Shown here: in pieces, positions 54,028 to 63,606 of the stretch
Numbering within the stretch: position 1 is the first letter of the stretch
Layout of the letters: each line of letters starts with the position of its first letter
Source of the DNA: Tsukamurella sputi
GTDB lineage: Bacteria; Actinomycetota; Actinomycetes; Mycobacteriales; Mycobacteriaceae
Assembly: GCF_007858445.1 (NCBI RefSeq)
Contig: NZ_VIGV01000011.1
Span: 1-64,000, forward strand
DNA: 64,000 bases
Direction of reading: 5' to 3'
The notes under the pieces: generated by a model
What the model was told of the DNA's origin: nothing
What the model saw: the letters and a program-made list of their open reading frames with translations, nothing else
Databases searched by the model: none
Position numbers and translations under genes: made by a program

Positions 54028-54650
54028 TGGCCGTCTTCGAATTCGGCTTCACCGCCTTCGGTGCCGCCCTCGTCCGCCTCGCCGAGCCCATCTCCGCGAA
54101 GCTCCCGAACAAGCACGCCCCTCGTGCCCGCATGATCGCGCGGGGCGGCGGCGTCACGCTCGAGCTCGACGGGAGGCAGGTCACCGCGCGCGTGCACCGC
54201 GGCGGCAGCGCCTCGATCGCCCACCTGGAGTTCGCCGCGATGACGCCGGTGACCGCCGCGGCGTTCCGGGAGGCGCTCGGCGCGCGCCCCGAGCCCGACG
54301 ACGCCGTGCACGCCGCGGTGCGGGCCGCCGGGGCGGACCCGGCGCCGGCGCTGGAGGCCGCAGACTGCTCCTGCACGGCGCGCAGCACGATGTGTGTGCA
54401 CGTGCTCGCGGCGCTCTACGCCCTTGCGGTCCTCGTCGACAACGAGCCGAACACCGTTCTCACCCTGCAGGGGTACGGCACGGGGCCGGGGGCCGCCGCG
54501 CCGCAGCCCGACGGTACGGTCCACGACCGCCCGGTTCCCCGGTGGACGCCGCTGGCGACCCTCGACGCGCGGGACTACTTCGCGCGCTACGACAGGTCGC
54601 GGAAGGCCAGCGCGAAGCCGACCACCGCCATGATCGCGGCCACGACGTAA
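54027..54650 (+). CDS. SWIM zinc-finger protein
   Basis: 207 aa with the SWIM motif CxC-x6-CxH (C114, C116, C123, H125: [17 protein letters not shown]). SWIM proteins commonly partner SNF2 helicases in bacteria; the joint role in DNA or RNA handling is not settled. ATG overlaps the helicase stop (TGATG). The last 21 codons lie antisense to the 3' end of the amino-acid permease, a 64-bp convergent overlap. Confidence 0.85.
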   Translation: MAVFEFGFTAFGAALVRLAEPISAKLPNKHAPRARMIARGGGVTLELDGRQVTARVHRGGSASIAHLEFAAMTPVTAAAFREALGARPEPDDAVHAAVRAAGADPAPALEAADCSCTARSTMCVHVLAALYALAVLVDNEPNTVLTLQGYGTGPGAAAPQPDGTVHDRPVPRWTPLATLDARDYFARYDRSRKASAKPTTAMIAATT

Positions 54651-56278
54651 CCGATGATCGACCACCAGCCGAGGTGGTAGTACGCGGTGACGGCGACGAC
54701 CGCCATCGCGGCGAAGACGAGCGCCATGCCGTACAGCGGGGGCCGCGAGGCGTAGCGGTAGCGGTCGCGGATCCGGCTCCACCACGAGGGTCCGCCGGTT
54801 CCGCCGTCGACCGGCACGTTCGCAACCACCGGGAACTCGCCGGTGTAGCCCTCGCGGGCCCGCGCCTCCGCCAGCACCCGGCCGCGGACCAGGTACCAGC
54901 CGCCGATCAGCATCGGAATGATGACGACGAGGCTGGCGACCGTCCAGGTGCCGATCGGCCGGTCGAAGCCCATCAGCACGAGCACCGCGAACAGGAAGGC
55001 CAGAGTGATGTACGAGGACCACGGGGCCAGCGGCATCCGGAACCCCGGACGTGTCATGCGCCCCGCATCCGCCTCGGTCTTGAGCTTCATCTGACAGAGC
55101 ACGATCGTGGCCCACGACGCCAGGATCCCCAATGCCGAGACGTTGAGCACGATCTCGAAGGCCTGGCCGGGGTTGAAAGCGTTGAGCACCACACCGAACA
55201 GACAGATCACCGAGGTCAGCAGGATTCCGCCGTAGGGGACGCCGTGCTTGGACATCACACCTGTGAACCGCGGACCGCTGCCGTTCATCGCCATCGACCG
55301 CAGGATCCGGCCGGTCGAGTACAAGCCGGCGTTGAGGCTGGAGAACGCCGCGGTCAGTACGACCACGTTCATGAGGTCTCCGGCGCCGTCGAAACCCAGC
55401 TTCGAGAAGAAGGTGACGAAGGGGCTCTCCGTGCCGGAGTAGTCGGTGTAGGGCAGCAGCAGCGCCAGCAGCAGGATGGAGCCCACGTAGAAGATCGCGA
55501 TGCGGGCGATGACGGAGTTGATCGCCCGAGGCATGACCTTCTCGGGGTTCGCCGTCTCGCCGGCGGCGGTGCCCACGAGCTCGACCGCGGCGTAGGCGAA
55601 GACGACCCCCGAGGTCACGACGACGAGCGGCAGCACCCCGACCGGGAACCATCCGCCGTGGTGCGCCACCATGCCCAGGCCGGTACTCGAACCTTGGATC
55701 TCGTAACGCCCGGCGAGGAAGACCGTGCCCACGACGAGGAAGGCCACCAGCGCGACCACCTTGATCAGCGCCGCCCAGAACTCCATCTCGCCGAAGAGCT
55801 TCACCGAGACCAGATTGACCGACAGCACGATGCCCAGCGCGATCAGCGCCAGCAACCACTGCGGGATCGGGTCGAAGACCTTCCAATAGTGGAAATAGGT
55901 GGCGATCGCGGTCGTGTCGACGATCGAGGTCATCGCCCAGTTCAGGAAGTACATCCAGCCCGCGACGAAGGCCGCCTTCTCGCCGTAGAACTCGCGGGCG
56001 TAGGAGACGAAGGATCCCGACGACGGGCGGTGCAGCACCAGCTCGCCCATGGCCCGCAGGATCAGGAAGACGAAGACGCCGCACACGGCGTAGACGAGGA
56101 ACAGCCCCGGGCCGGCGTCGTGCAGCCGACCGCCCGCGCCCAGGAAGAGCCCGGTTCCGATAGCGCCGCCGATGGCGATCATCTGCAGCTGGCGCGGTTT
56201 GATGCCCTTGGTGTAGCCATCGTCCTCGCGCGAGATTCCCGCCGGCGGAGGAGTGGAGCTGGTTCGGGTCTCGGACAT
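54587..56278 (-). CDS. amino-acid permease (APC family, AnsP/GabP-like)
   Basis: 563 aa with 12 membrane segments. Family start [23 protein letters not shown], then [31 protein letters not shown] and [23 protein letters not shown]. Close in pattern to mycobacterial asparagine/aromatic amino-acid permeases. An added soluble tail of about 50 residues precedes the last two membrane segments. ATG 56278 (MSETRTS) is preferred; ATG 56302 is possible. Confidence 0.92.
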   Translation of the reverse strand: MSETRTSSTPPPAGISREDDGYTKGIKPRQLQMIAIGGAIGTGLFLGAGGRLHDAGPGLFLVYAVCGVFVFLILRAMGELVLHRPSSGSFVSYAREFYGEKAAFVAGWMYFLNWAMTSIVDTTAIATYFHYWKVFDPIPQWLLALIALGIVLSVNLVSVKLFGEMEFWAALIKVVALVAFLVVGTVFLAGRYEIQGSSTGLGMVAHHGGWFPVGVLPLVVVTSGVVFAYAAVELVGTAAGETANPEKVMPRAINSVIARIAIFYVGSILLLALLLPYTDYSGTESPFVTFFSKLGFDGAGDLMNVVVLTAAFSSLNAGLYSTGRILRSMAMNGSGPRFTGVMSKHGVPYGGILLTSVICLFGVVLNAFNPGQAFEIVLNVSALGILASWATIVLCQMKLKTEADAGRMTRPGFRMPLAPWSSYITLAFLFAVLVLMGFDRPIGTWTVASLVVIIPMLIGGWYLVRGRVLAEARAREGYTGEFPVVANVPVDGGTGGPSWWSRIRDRYRYASRPPLYGMALVFAAMAVVAVTAYYHLGWWSIIGYVVAAIMAVVGFALAFRDLS

Positions 56279-56358
56279 GCCTACCTCGCCTCGCTGGTGC
56301 AACCGGCCATTCGGGCACCGTAACGCAAAGTAAGGCTCAGTATGAAGCTGGACAGGTC

Positions 56359-57234
56359 CTACGCGGAGAGTTCGACGCGTACCGTCACAGCGCGCCCCGG
56401 GTCCGCGCCGCGGTACTCGCCCGCCCCCACCCGGGCGAAGCCGGCGTCACCGAGCGCGTGCCGGACGTCGTCCTCCCCGACACCGTCGGCGAGGACCACG
56501 GTGGCTGCAGCATCGCCGGCGGTGACCGCGGAGGCCTTCGCACCGAGCGTGACCCACAGCCGGTTCGTCAGGCGCTCGGCGTACGCCGGATCGTCGACCC
56601 GCGGCGCACCGGCGGCCGGACGGTGCGCGGCCACGTTCGCGGCGAAGGGCTCGATCCGGTCCCGCCAGAGCGCGCGGACCGCAGCACGGGTCGCCTCCTC
56701 CGTGCCGGTGTTCTCCAGCCAGACGTCGGCGACGGCGCGACGCTGCTCGTCCGTGGCCTGCGCGGCGATCCGCGCGCGGGCGTCGTCCTCCACCATGCCG
56801 CGCGAGCCGACGAGGCGGCGCACCCGCTCCTCCACGTCCACCCACACGATGATCACCAGGTGGAACATCGGCGCCACCTTGTTCTCGACGAGGAGCGGGA
56901 TGTCCTGCACGATCACGGCATCCGGTCCGGCCGCCTCGATGAGCTCGGCAGACCGCGCTCCCACGAGTGGGTGGGTGATGGCGTTGAGCTTCGCGCGGGA
57001 TTCGTCGTCGGAGAAGGCGATCGCCGCGAGGGCGGGCCGGTTCAGGCTGCCGTCCTCCGCGAGGATCCCCTGCCCGAACGCCTCCACCAGCGCGGCCAGG
57101 CCGGGCGTGCCGGGCTCGACCACCTCGCGGGCGATCTTGTCACCGTCCACGATGACGGCGCCCAGCGCCGCGAGCTCCTTCGCCACCGTCGACTTGCCCG
57201 CGCCGATGCCGCCCGTGAGTCCGATCCGCAACAT
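56359..57234 (-). CDS. coaE: dephospho-CoA kinase with degenerate GrpB tail
   Basis: Final step of CoA synthesis. Residues 1-200 are a complete CoaE: P-loop GGIGAGKS (8-15), [39 protein letters not shown] and the R-rich lid [15 protein letters not shown]. Residues 201-291 align with only fragments of the GrpB (UPF0157) domain fused to mycobacterial CoaE (about 407 aa): [23 protein letters not shown] and [10 protein letters not shown], then stop. TAGTCT (57242-57247) 7 nt before the ATG predicts a leaderless transcript. Confidence 0.93.
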   Translation of the reverse strand: MLRIGLTGGIGAGKSTVAKELAALGAVIVDGDKIAREVVEPGTPGLAALVEAFGQGILAEDGSLNRPALAAIAFSDDESRAKLNAITHPLVGARSAELIEAAGPDAVIVQDIPLLVENKVAPMFHLVIIVWVDVEERVRRLVGSRGMVEDDARARIAAQATDEQRRAVADVWLENTGTEEATRAAVRALWRDRIEPFAANVAAHRPAAGAPRVDDPAYAERLTNRLWVTLGAKASAVTAGDAAATVVLADGVGEDDVRHALGDAGFARVGAGEYRGADPGRAVTVRVELSA

Positions 57235-57244
57235 GCCCTCGAGA

Positions 57245-58507
57245 CTAGTGAGTCGCGCTGACCCCGGTGACGCCCGACACCTCGTCGGGGGTGTGCTCGA
57301 GGGTGCCGCGACGCAGTTCCTTACCCGACGGGATGTCGATCGCGACGATCGACTTGGTGGTGGGCTCGGTCACGAACGCGGTCGACCCCAGCGTGAACAC
57401 CGCGGGCCGCGGCTCCTGCCAGTTCGCGTCCTCGGTCCACGGTGCGGTCGCCTTCGCCTCGCGCACGACGGCGCCGGTCTCCGGGTCGAGGACGCGCAGC
57501 ACCCCGTCGGTGCCCAGCACGAGCGCCTCGCCGAACTGGCCGCGGGCGAGTGAGCGGAAGCTGTACGACGAGGGCAGGTCGACGAGCTTCACGGCACCGG
57601 TGCGGGTGTCGATCAGACTGACCCGCGTCGGACGCTCCGGCTTCGCGGCCTTGTCCACCTTGTAGTCGCCGAGGACCACGGCGTGCGCCTCGGTGGCGGC
57701 GACGTTCCCCGTGCGGGCGTAGCCCGGGGTGGGCGCAGCGGTCTTGACGATCTCGTCGCCGCGCACGACGAGGACGCCGTCCTCGCAGCCGAAGATCACG
57801 GCACCGCCCTCGGCCGCGCCCTCGCCGTGCACGCCCGGGCACTGCTCGTTGCGCGCGATCTCCTGACGTTCCTTGCCCAGGATCGCGATGCCGGTGCGGG
57901 CCTTCTCGTCGCCGACGGTGATGAGCATCGAGCCGTCGGCGCGTTCGACGGCGACCCCGTGGTGCGGCTTCGGCGCGGTGTAGGTCGCGCGGGGTGCGGT
58001 CGGGTCGCCCACCGTGTCCGACGGGATGGACGTGACCGTGCCGGTACCGTCGGAGAAGAGCACGGTGCGCCCGTCGTGCCGGACGACGTGGCCGGGCTCG
58101 GGCGCCTCGATCCGGATGTCGGTGCGACGGGGCGCTGCGGTGTAGAAGTGCTGGTGGTCGCCGTGCGGCACCGACCACGCGCCGAGGTCGAGCAGCCGGA
58201 ACCCGGTGCCCTCGGACAGGAAGACGTGGCGGCCGTCGCCCGCGGGGTTCACGCGGAGGTAGCCCTCGCCGGGGATGTCGGCGACCTTCTGCAGCGTGGT
58301 GGCGTCGACGATCTGCACACCGCCCTCGTAGGTGATCGCGAGCCGCGGTGCCGCGCGTCGTTGTTCGGTCGCGCCGCCGGGAGCGTCCGCATCGGACGCG
58401 CCGGAGGCGGTCGACGACGGTGACGAATCGGACTGGGAGGAACCGCATCCGGCGGCCAATAGCGCGGCAGCGAGAAGAGGAAGAGTCAAGCGGAATCGAA
58501 GAGACAT
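57245..58507 (-). CDS. aztD: AztD-like zinc metallochaperone lipoprotein
   Basis: 420 aa. Lipobox LLAAGC with C21 as lipidation site, a Ser/Thr-rich linker, then a beta-propeller-like chain (repeated RVLDPETGAVV, VQIVDATTLQKV, VLVVRGDEIVK). Zinc-ligand-rich loop HGDHQHF, plus PHHGVAV and ARNEQCPGVHGEG. AztD hands zinc to the AztC binding protein of an ABC importer; aztABC are not next to it. The start ATG 58507 is followed by a normal signal peptide. A Zur box lies 19 nt upstream, which supports a zinc role. Confidence 0.82.
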   Translation of the reverse strand: MSLRFRLTLPLLAAALLAAGCGSSQSDSSPSSTASGASDADAPGGATEQRRAAPRLAITYEGGVQIVDATTLQKVADIPGEGYLRVNPAGDGRHVFLSEGTGFRLLDLGAWSVPHGDHQHFYTAAPRRTDIRIEAPEPGHVVRHDGRTVLFSDGTGTVTSIPSDTVGDPTAPRATYTAPKPHHGVAVERADGSMLITVGDEKARTGIAILGKERQEIARNEQCPGVHGEGAAEGGAVIFGCEDGVLVVRGDEIVKTAAPTPGYARTGNVAATEAHAVVLGDYKVDKAAKPERPTRVSLIDTRTGAVKLVDLPSSYSFRSLARGQFGEALVLGTDGVLRVLDPETGAVVREAKATAPWTEDANWQEPRPAVFTLGSTAFVTEPTTKSIVAIDIPSGKELRRGTLEHTPDEVSGVTGVSATH

Positions 58508-58525
58508 GGCGGCAAGTGTCATGGT

Positions 58526-58543
58526 TGATGAAAATCATTGTCA
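58526..58543 (-). promoter_or_regulatory. Zur (FurB) box upstream of aztD
   Basis: On the minus strand TGACAATGATTTTCATCA; the 15-bp core TGACAAT-G-ATTTTCA has one mismatch between arms and fits the mycobacterial Zur site. It overlaps a TTGACA -35 (58539-58544). It also lies upstream of the divergent xylulokinase gene. Confidence 0.8.
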
Positions 58544-58600
58544 AAGATCGCCATGGCGATACGTGCATGTGCCGCTCGGCCGTCTGGGAGGATCGCCACC

Positions 58601-60022
58601 ATGCCCCTCGTCACCGGTGTCGATTCTTCCACCCAATCCTGCAAGGTCGTGGTCTGCGACGCGGATTCGGGCGAGGTCGTGCGTTCCGGGTCCGCCCCGC
58701 ACCCGCCGGGCACCGAGGTCCCGCCCGCCGCGTGGCTGGAGGCGTTCGGCGCGGCGGCGCGGGCCGCGGGAGGCCTCGACGACGTGTCGGCGGCCTCCGT
58801 CGGCGCACAGCAGCACGGCATGGTCTGCCTCGACCGGGACGGCGCGGTCGTCCGGGATGCGCTGCTGTGGAACGACACCCGATCGGCGACCGCCGCGGAC
58901 CGACTCGTCGCGGACTTCGGCGGGGCGGAGCAGTGGGCCGCCGCGGTCGGTGTGGTCCCCGTGGCGGCGTTCACCGCGGCGAAGCTGCGCTGGCTCGCCG
59001 ACACCGAGCCCGGCCACGCGGACGCGACCGCGGCGGTCTGCCTCCCGCACGACTGGCTGACCTGGCGGCTCGGGGGCGGTCGGCTCGATGCCCTCGTGAC
59101 CGACCGCTCCGACGCCTCGGGGACGGGCTATTTCAGCGCCGCGAGCGGCGAGTACCGCACCGACATACTCGAACTCGCCCTCCGGGGGCGCCGCCCCGCA
59201 CTACCCCGGGTGCTCGGGCCGGCCGCGTCGGTACCGGTCCGGATCGACGACGGTCCGCTGCGCCGGGGGACACTGCTCGGCGCGGGGGCGGGCGACAACG
59301 CCGGTGCCGCACTGGGCCTCGATGCCCGGCCCGGCGACTGCATCGTCTCCCTCGGGACATCGGGCGTCGTCAGCGCCGTCACGGCCACAGCACCGCGGGA
59401 CCCGTCGGGCATCGTCGCCGGATTCGCGGACGCCACGGGGCATCAGCTCCCCCTCGTCTGCACCCTGAACGGAGCGCCGGTGCTCGCGGCGACCGCGCGC
59501 ATGCTGGGGGCCGACCTCGAGGAGTTCGCGCGGCTCGCCCTGGCCGCCCCGGCCGGCGCGGAGGGCCTGGTCCTGGTCCCGTTCTTCTCCGGGGAGCGCT
59601 CCCCCAACCTGCCGAACGCCACGGGCGCGCTGCAGGGCGTCACCGGCGCGAACCTCACCCGGGAGAACATCGCGCGGGCCGCCGTGGAGGGCCTGCTGTG
59701 CTCGCTGCGGTTCTGCCTGGACGCCATCGCCGCGCAGGGCACCGCGGTGGAGCGGATCCTCGTGGTGGGCGGCGGCGGACGCTCCGCGGCGGTGCGGGCG
59801 ATCGCACCCGCGGTCTTCGGCCGCGACGTCGACTTCCCGGCGGACGGCGAGTACGTCGCCCGCGGCGCGGCGCGGCAGGCGGCGTGGGCTCTACGGGGCG
59901 ACGGGCCGGCCCCGGCCTGGCCGCGGCCCACGGCCGAGAGCTGCTCCGCCGCCCCGACGCCCGCGGTGTACGACCGCTATCGCGCCGCGGCGGAACGGGT
60001 TCTGGACCGCCCGGCGACCTAG
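58601..60022 (+). CDS. xylB: xylulokinase (FGGY family)
   Basis: 473 aa sugar kinase. Opening GVDSSTQSCKVVVCD (phosphate 1), VGAQQHGMVCLD, LLWNDTRS, LGTSGVVSAV (phosphate 2), VLVPFFSGERSPNLPNATG and VVGGGGRSAAVRAIAP (adenosine). It phosphorylates D-xylulose for the pentose-phosphate pathway. GGGAGG lies about 9 nt before ATG 58601. D-xylulose is what the neighbouring polyol dehydrogenases could produce from arabitol or xylitol. Its stop shares CTAG with the convergent mannitol-dehydrogenase-type gene. Confidence 0.93.
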   Translation: MPLVTGVDSSTQSCKVVVCDADSGEVVRSGSAPHPPGTEVPPAAWLEAFGAAARAAGGLDDVSAASVGAQQHGMVCLDRDGAVVRDALLWNDTRSATAADRLVADFGGAEQWAAAVGVVPVAAFTAAKLRWLADTEPGHADATAAVCLPHDWLTWRLGGGRLDALVTDRSDASGTGYFSAASGEYRTDILELALRGRRPALPRVLGPAASVPVRIDDGPLRRGTLLGAGAGDNAGAALGLDARPGDCIVSLGTSGVVSAVTATAPRDPSGIVAGFADATGHQLPLVCTLNGAPVLAATARMLGADLEEFARLALAAPAGAEGLVLVPFFSGERSPNLPNATGALQGVTGANLTRENIARAAVEGLLCSLRFCLDAIAAQGTAVERILVVGGGGRSAAVRAIAPAVFGRDVDFPADGEYVARGAARQAAWALRGDGPAPAWPRPTAESCSAAPTPAVYDRYRAAAERVLDRPAT

Positions 60023-61503
60023 CCGCCCAGGAGCGCCCGCACCGTCGCGCGCGCTCCGCGCTCACGGAGCGAGGTGAGCGCCGCCAGGTAGGGCTCGGCG
60101 AAGCCCGGCCGGTGCGCCAGGTCCCCGAAGAGGTCGGGCACGTCGACGAAGGCGAGCGGCTCGGTCCGCGAGCGCGCCGCGCGCTCCGCGAGGCCGGACG
60201 CATGGCGGTCGTTCAGGACGATCGGAGCGCCGGCATCGTCGGCCCCTTCGCAGCCGCGTGTCCACGCCGCTACCACCGCGGCCGCCAGAGGTGCGGTGGC
60301 ACCGTCGTCGAGGCGCGCGGCGATGACGGGCACGAGCCACTTGGGAATCCGGTCGGAGGCGTCCTGGCACAGGCGCGCGACGGTGTCGGCGATCGCCGGA
60401 TTGGAGAACCGCTCCAACAGGGTGTCGATGTAGTCGTCGAGATCGATACCCGGAACCGGTCGCAGCGTCGGGCGGCCCTCGTCCTGCATGTATCGCCGCA
60501 CCAGCTCGTGGACGTCGGGATCGGCGGCCGCGTCGTGGACGAACTCGTAGCCCAGGAGACGGGCGAAGTGCCCGAGTGCCTGATGTCCGGCGTTGAGCAG
60601 CCTGAGCTTCATGAGTTCGTAGGGAGCGACGTCGTCGACCACCTGCACGCCCGCGTCCTCGAAGCGGGGACGCCCGGAGCCGAAGTCGTCCTCGAGTACC
60701 CACTGGGTGTAGGGCTCGGCGACCACCGGCCAGCGATCGTCCACGCCCGTGCGCGCAGCGACCTCCCCGCGCAGCGCGCCCGGCGTCGCGGGCGTGATCC
60801 GGTCGACCATGGAGTTCGGGAACCGGACGGACTCCTCGATCCATGCGGCGAGCGCGGGATCCGCGAGCCGGGCGAAGGCGGTGAACGTCCGTCGCGCGAC
60901 GTGGCCGTTGCCCTCGATGTTGTCGCAGGACATGACCGTGAACGCCGGGACGCCTCGCGCGCGCCGTCGACGCAGCGCCTCGGTGACGTACCCGAAGACG
61001 GTGCGCGGCGCGGCGTCCGGCTCCAGATCGTGGCGCACGTCGGGGTTCTCGGCGTCGAAGTCGCCGGTGGTCGCGGAGAAGTTGTAGCCGCCCTCGGTGA
61101 TCGTCAGCGAGACGATGCGGGTCTCCGGCGAGGCGAGCCGCTCGAGGACCGCCTCGGGATCGTCGGGGGCGTACAGGTAGTCGACGATCGACCCGACGAC
61201 GGCGGTCTCCACCGCACCGTCGGGATGCTTGAGGGTCACCGTGTAGAGCCCTCCCTGGGGCACGAGGGCGTCGCGCATCGCGGCGTCGGCGGGCCGCAGT
61301 CCGACGCCGCAGATCCCCCAGCCCGCTGCCTCGGGTCCGGCCGCGAGCAGCCGGTCGACGTAGACGGCCTGGTGGGCGCGATGGAACCCCCCGACGCCGA
61401 AGTGGACGATGCCGGGGCGGACGGCGGCGCGGTCGTACCCGGGGACTGACGCGGCCCTGATGGCGGGCAGCGCGGCCGCGGTCAGGGCGACGGATGCGGT
61501 CAT
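60019..61503 (-). CDS. long-chain mannitol/arabitol-type dehydrogenase
   Basis: 494 aa polyol-specific long-chain dehydrogenase: N-terminal VHFGVGGFHRAHQAVYVD Rossmann start, then MSCDNIEGNG, FPNSMVDRITPAT and the catalytic KLRLLNAGHQALG (K-x5-N-x2-H). It oxidises mannitol to fructose or D-arabitol to xylulose; the latter would suit the xylulokinase. ATG overlaps the stop of the zinc dehydrogenase (ATGA). Confidence 0.93.
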   Translation of the reverse strand: MTASVALTAAALPAIRAASVPGYDRAAVRPGIVHFGVGGFHRAHQAVYVDRLLAAGPEAAGWGICGVGLRPADAAMRDALVPQGGLYTVTLKHPDGAVETAVVGSIVDYLYAPDDPEAVLERLASPETRIVSLTITEGGYNFSATTGDFDAENPDVRHDLEPDAAPRTVFGYVTEALRRRRARGVPAFTVMSCDNIEGNGHVARRTFTAFARLADPALAAWIEESVRFPNSMVDRITPATPGALRGEVAARTGVDDRWPVVAEPYTQWVLEDDFGSGRPRFEDAGVQVVDDVAPYELMKLRLLNAGHQALGHFARLLGYEFVHDAAADPDVHELVRRYMQDEGRPTLRPVPGIDLDDYIDTLLERFSNPAIADTVARLCQDASDRIPKWLVPVIAARLDDGATAPLAAAVVAAWTRGCEGADDAGAPIVLNDRHASGLAERAARSRTEPLAFVDVPDLFGDLAHRPGFAEPYLAALTSLRERGARATVRALLGG

Positions 61504-62552
61504 GACTCCTCCTCGGTGCGCGGCGGGGCGGCGGGGTGCACCACGGCCTTGATACTGCCCGGATCGCGGTCGGCGTTGAGCGCGGCCTCGGCGTCCTCCA
61601 GGGCGAATCTGCCCGTGACCATGCCGTCGAGGTCGACACGGCCCGTCGCGGCGAGCGCGATCGCGGTCGGCCAGGTGTTGGCGTACCGGAACACTCCGGT
61701 GAGGACCAGCTCGCGGGACTGGATCAGCGAGACGGGCAGTGCGAGGTCGTCGGCGCCCATGCCCACGAGCACGATGCGACCGCCGGGTCGGACGGCGGGG
61801 ATGCCGGCGCGGATCGCCGGCGGCGCACCGGACGCGTCGATGAACGCGTCGAAGCCCGCCCCGACGGTGGCCTCCCCCGGCTCGGCGGCGATCGTCGCGC
61901 CGAACCGTTCCGCCGCGCGTCGCCGCGCGGGGTCCGGGTCGGTCACCACGATCCGCGTCAGCCCGGAGGCGCGCGCGACCTGCGCGCACAACAGCCCGAT
62001 CGGCCCGGCGCCGGCGATGAGAACGCCGCCGCCGAGCGCGACCGACGCCTTGCGGAGCGCCGCGATACCCACGGACAGCGGCTCGAACAGGGCCGCCGCC
62101 TCGTCGGACACCGAATCCGGGATCGCATGGGCGAAGGCCGATCCGATGGTCACGTACTCGGCGAGCGCCCCGTCGACCGGTGGCGTCGCGTAGAACCGCA
62201 TGGCCGGGCAGAGGTTGTACTCGCCGCGCAGCGACTCCGCGCTGTGCGGATCGGGACGCTGCGGTTCGATCGAGACCCGCTCGCCGATCCGCGCCGCCGG
62301 GACGTCCGACCCCACCGCCACGATGCGGCCCGACGCCTCGTGTCCGAGCACGAGCGGGGCGGAGACCACGAACTCGCCGATCCGGCCGTGACGGAGGTAG
62401 TGGGTGTCGGATCCGCACACGCCCACCGCCGCGACCTCGATGAGAACGTCCCCGGGGTCGGGTCTCGGGACCGGCCTCGTCTCGAGGACCATCCGGCCCC
62501 CGGGGTGCAGCACGCTGGCGCGCATTTCACTCGGAACTGTTGCCTGGGTCAC
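61500..62552 (-). CDS. zinc-dependent polyol dehydrogenase (sorbitol/xylitol type)
   Basis: 350 aa medium-chain dehydrogenase: catalytic zinc C in GVCGSDTHYLRHG, H in GHEASGRIV, Rossmann GAGPIGLLCAQVARASG. The structural-zinc cysteine cluster is largely missing (SAESLRGEYNLCP keeps one). It begins at GTG 62552 (TQATVPSEMRASVL); ATG 62525 is possible. It is divergent from a SorC regulator and forms a coupled operon with the mannitol-type dehydrogenase. Confidence 0.9.
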   Translation of the reverse strand: MTQATVPSEMRASVLHPGGRMVLETRPVPRPDPGDVLIEVAAVGVCGSDTHYLRHGRIGEFVVSAPLVLGHEASGRIVAVGSDVPAARIGERVSIEPQRPDPHSAESLRGEYNLCPAMRFYATPPVDGALAEYVTIGSAFAHAIPDSVSDEAAALFEPLSVGIAALRKASVALGGGVLIAGAGPIGLLCAQVARASGLTRIVVTDPDPARRRAAERFGATIAAEPGEATVGAGFDAFIDASGAPPAIRAGIPAVRPGGRIVLVGMGADDLALPVSLIQSRELVLTGVFRYANTWPTAIALAATGRVDLDGMVTGRFALEDAEAALNADRDPGSIKAVVHPAAPPRTEEES

Positions 62553-62570
62553 ATTCCCGATGCTAGCGTA

Positions 62571-62605
62571 GTGAGCAGTATCACCGCTAGTGAGCATTTG
62601 CTCAC
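62571..62605. promoter_or_regulatory. SorC-regulator operator
   Basis: A perfect 16-bp palindrome GTGAGCA-TT-TGCTCAC (62590-62605) with an extra half-site GTGAGCA at 62571-62577, 19 bp upstream. It lies between the divergent dehydrogenase and regulator genes. Confidence 0.8.
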
Positions 62606-62622
62606 GATGGATGGAGCATCGA

Positions 62623-63606
62623 GTGACGTCACCGCAGCGCACCTCCGGGGAACCCGGTCACGATCTGCGCCTATTGGTGCGTGCGGCCACGATGTACCAC
62701 CTGGAGGGACTGACGCAGGCGCAGATCGCCGAGCGTCTCGGCGTCTCCCGCCCCACCGCGGGACGCCTGGTGGCCCGTGCCCGCGCACAGGGACTCGTCA
62801 CGGTGACCGTCTCGGCACCCGCGCATCTCGCGGATTCGATCCACCCCGGTCTCGAACGCGACCTGGAGGCCGCGTTCGGGCTCACCGAGGCACTGATCAT
62901 CGCGGAGGACGCCGACGGGACGCCCTCGGGGGACGCCGCGCTCGGGCGCGCCGGCGCCTCCGTGCTCACCCGTCGCCTGCAGTCCACGGACACGTTCGGC
63001 TTCACCTGGGGCCCCGAACAGGTCGCGGTCGCGGACGCGCTCGGTGGCGGCGCGACCTGCGCCCGGGTCGTGCAGATGGACGGCTCGATGACCTCCGTCG
63101 AGTACCACACCGGCGTCGATCACGCCCTCGGCCGCTTCTCCGAACGGCTCGGCGCGCGGCCCGTGCGCCTCGTCGCGCCGCTGTTCGCGGACCCGGAGAC
63201 GGTCCGTGCGCTCGAGCGCGATTCGATCGTCTCCCAGGCGCTCGAGGCGGCCCGCTCCGCCGAGGTGATGCTCTTCGGCGTCGGCTCCGTGTCGACCTCC
63301 ACGACCCTCTTCGAGGGCGCGTACATCGACACCGAGGTCCTGGGCGAGCTCCGCGACCTCGGTGCCGTCGGCGAGATCGGTGGTCGCTTCTACGGACTCG
63401 ACGGGACGCCGGTCGCCTCGTCACTCGTCGATCGCACGGTCTCGGTACCGCTCGAGGACATCCGGCACTGCCCCACAGCGATTCTCACCTCCGGCGGCGA
63501 ACACCGCCGGGAATCGATCCTGGGCGCCCTGCGGGGCGGCTTCGCGACCGCGTTGGTCACGGACCGCCCCACTGCGCAGTGGCTGCTCGCCGAACAGAAG
63601 GGATGA
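62623..63606 (+). CDS. SorC/DeoR-type sugar-sensing regulator
   Basis: 327 aa. N-terminal HTH (AATMYHLEGLTQAQIAERLGVSRPTAGRLVARARAQGLV) and a C-terminal sugar-phosphate-isomerase-like effector domain (FGFTWGPEQVAVADAL, VMLFGVGSVSTSTTLFEGAYID, GEIGGRFYGLDG). GTG 62623 is chosen because GGAG (62613-62616) lies 6 nt before it; ATG 62611 and GTG 62590 are in frame, but the latter lies inside the operator. It likely senses a sugar phosphate and controls the polyol genes on both sides. Its stop overlaps the next ATG. Confidence 0.9.
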   Translation: MTSPQRTSGEPGHDLRLLVRAATMYHLEGLTQAQIAERLGVSRPTAGRLVARARAQGLVTVTVSAPAHLADSIHPGLERDLEAAFGLTEALIIAEDADGTPSGDAALGRAGASVLTRRLQSTDTFGFTWGPEQVAVADALGGGATCARVVQMDGSMTSVEYHTGVDHALGRFSERLGARPVRLVAPLFADPETVRALERDSIVSQALEAARSAEVMLFGVGSVSTSTTLFEGAYIDTEVLGELRDLGAVGEIGGRFYGLDGTPVASSLVDRTVSVPLEDIRHCPTAILTSGGEHRRESILGALRGGFATALVTDRPTAQWLLAEQKG

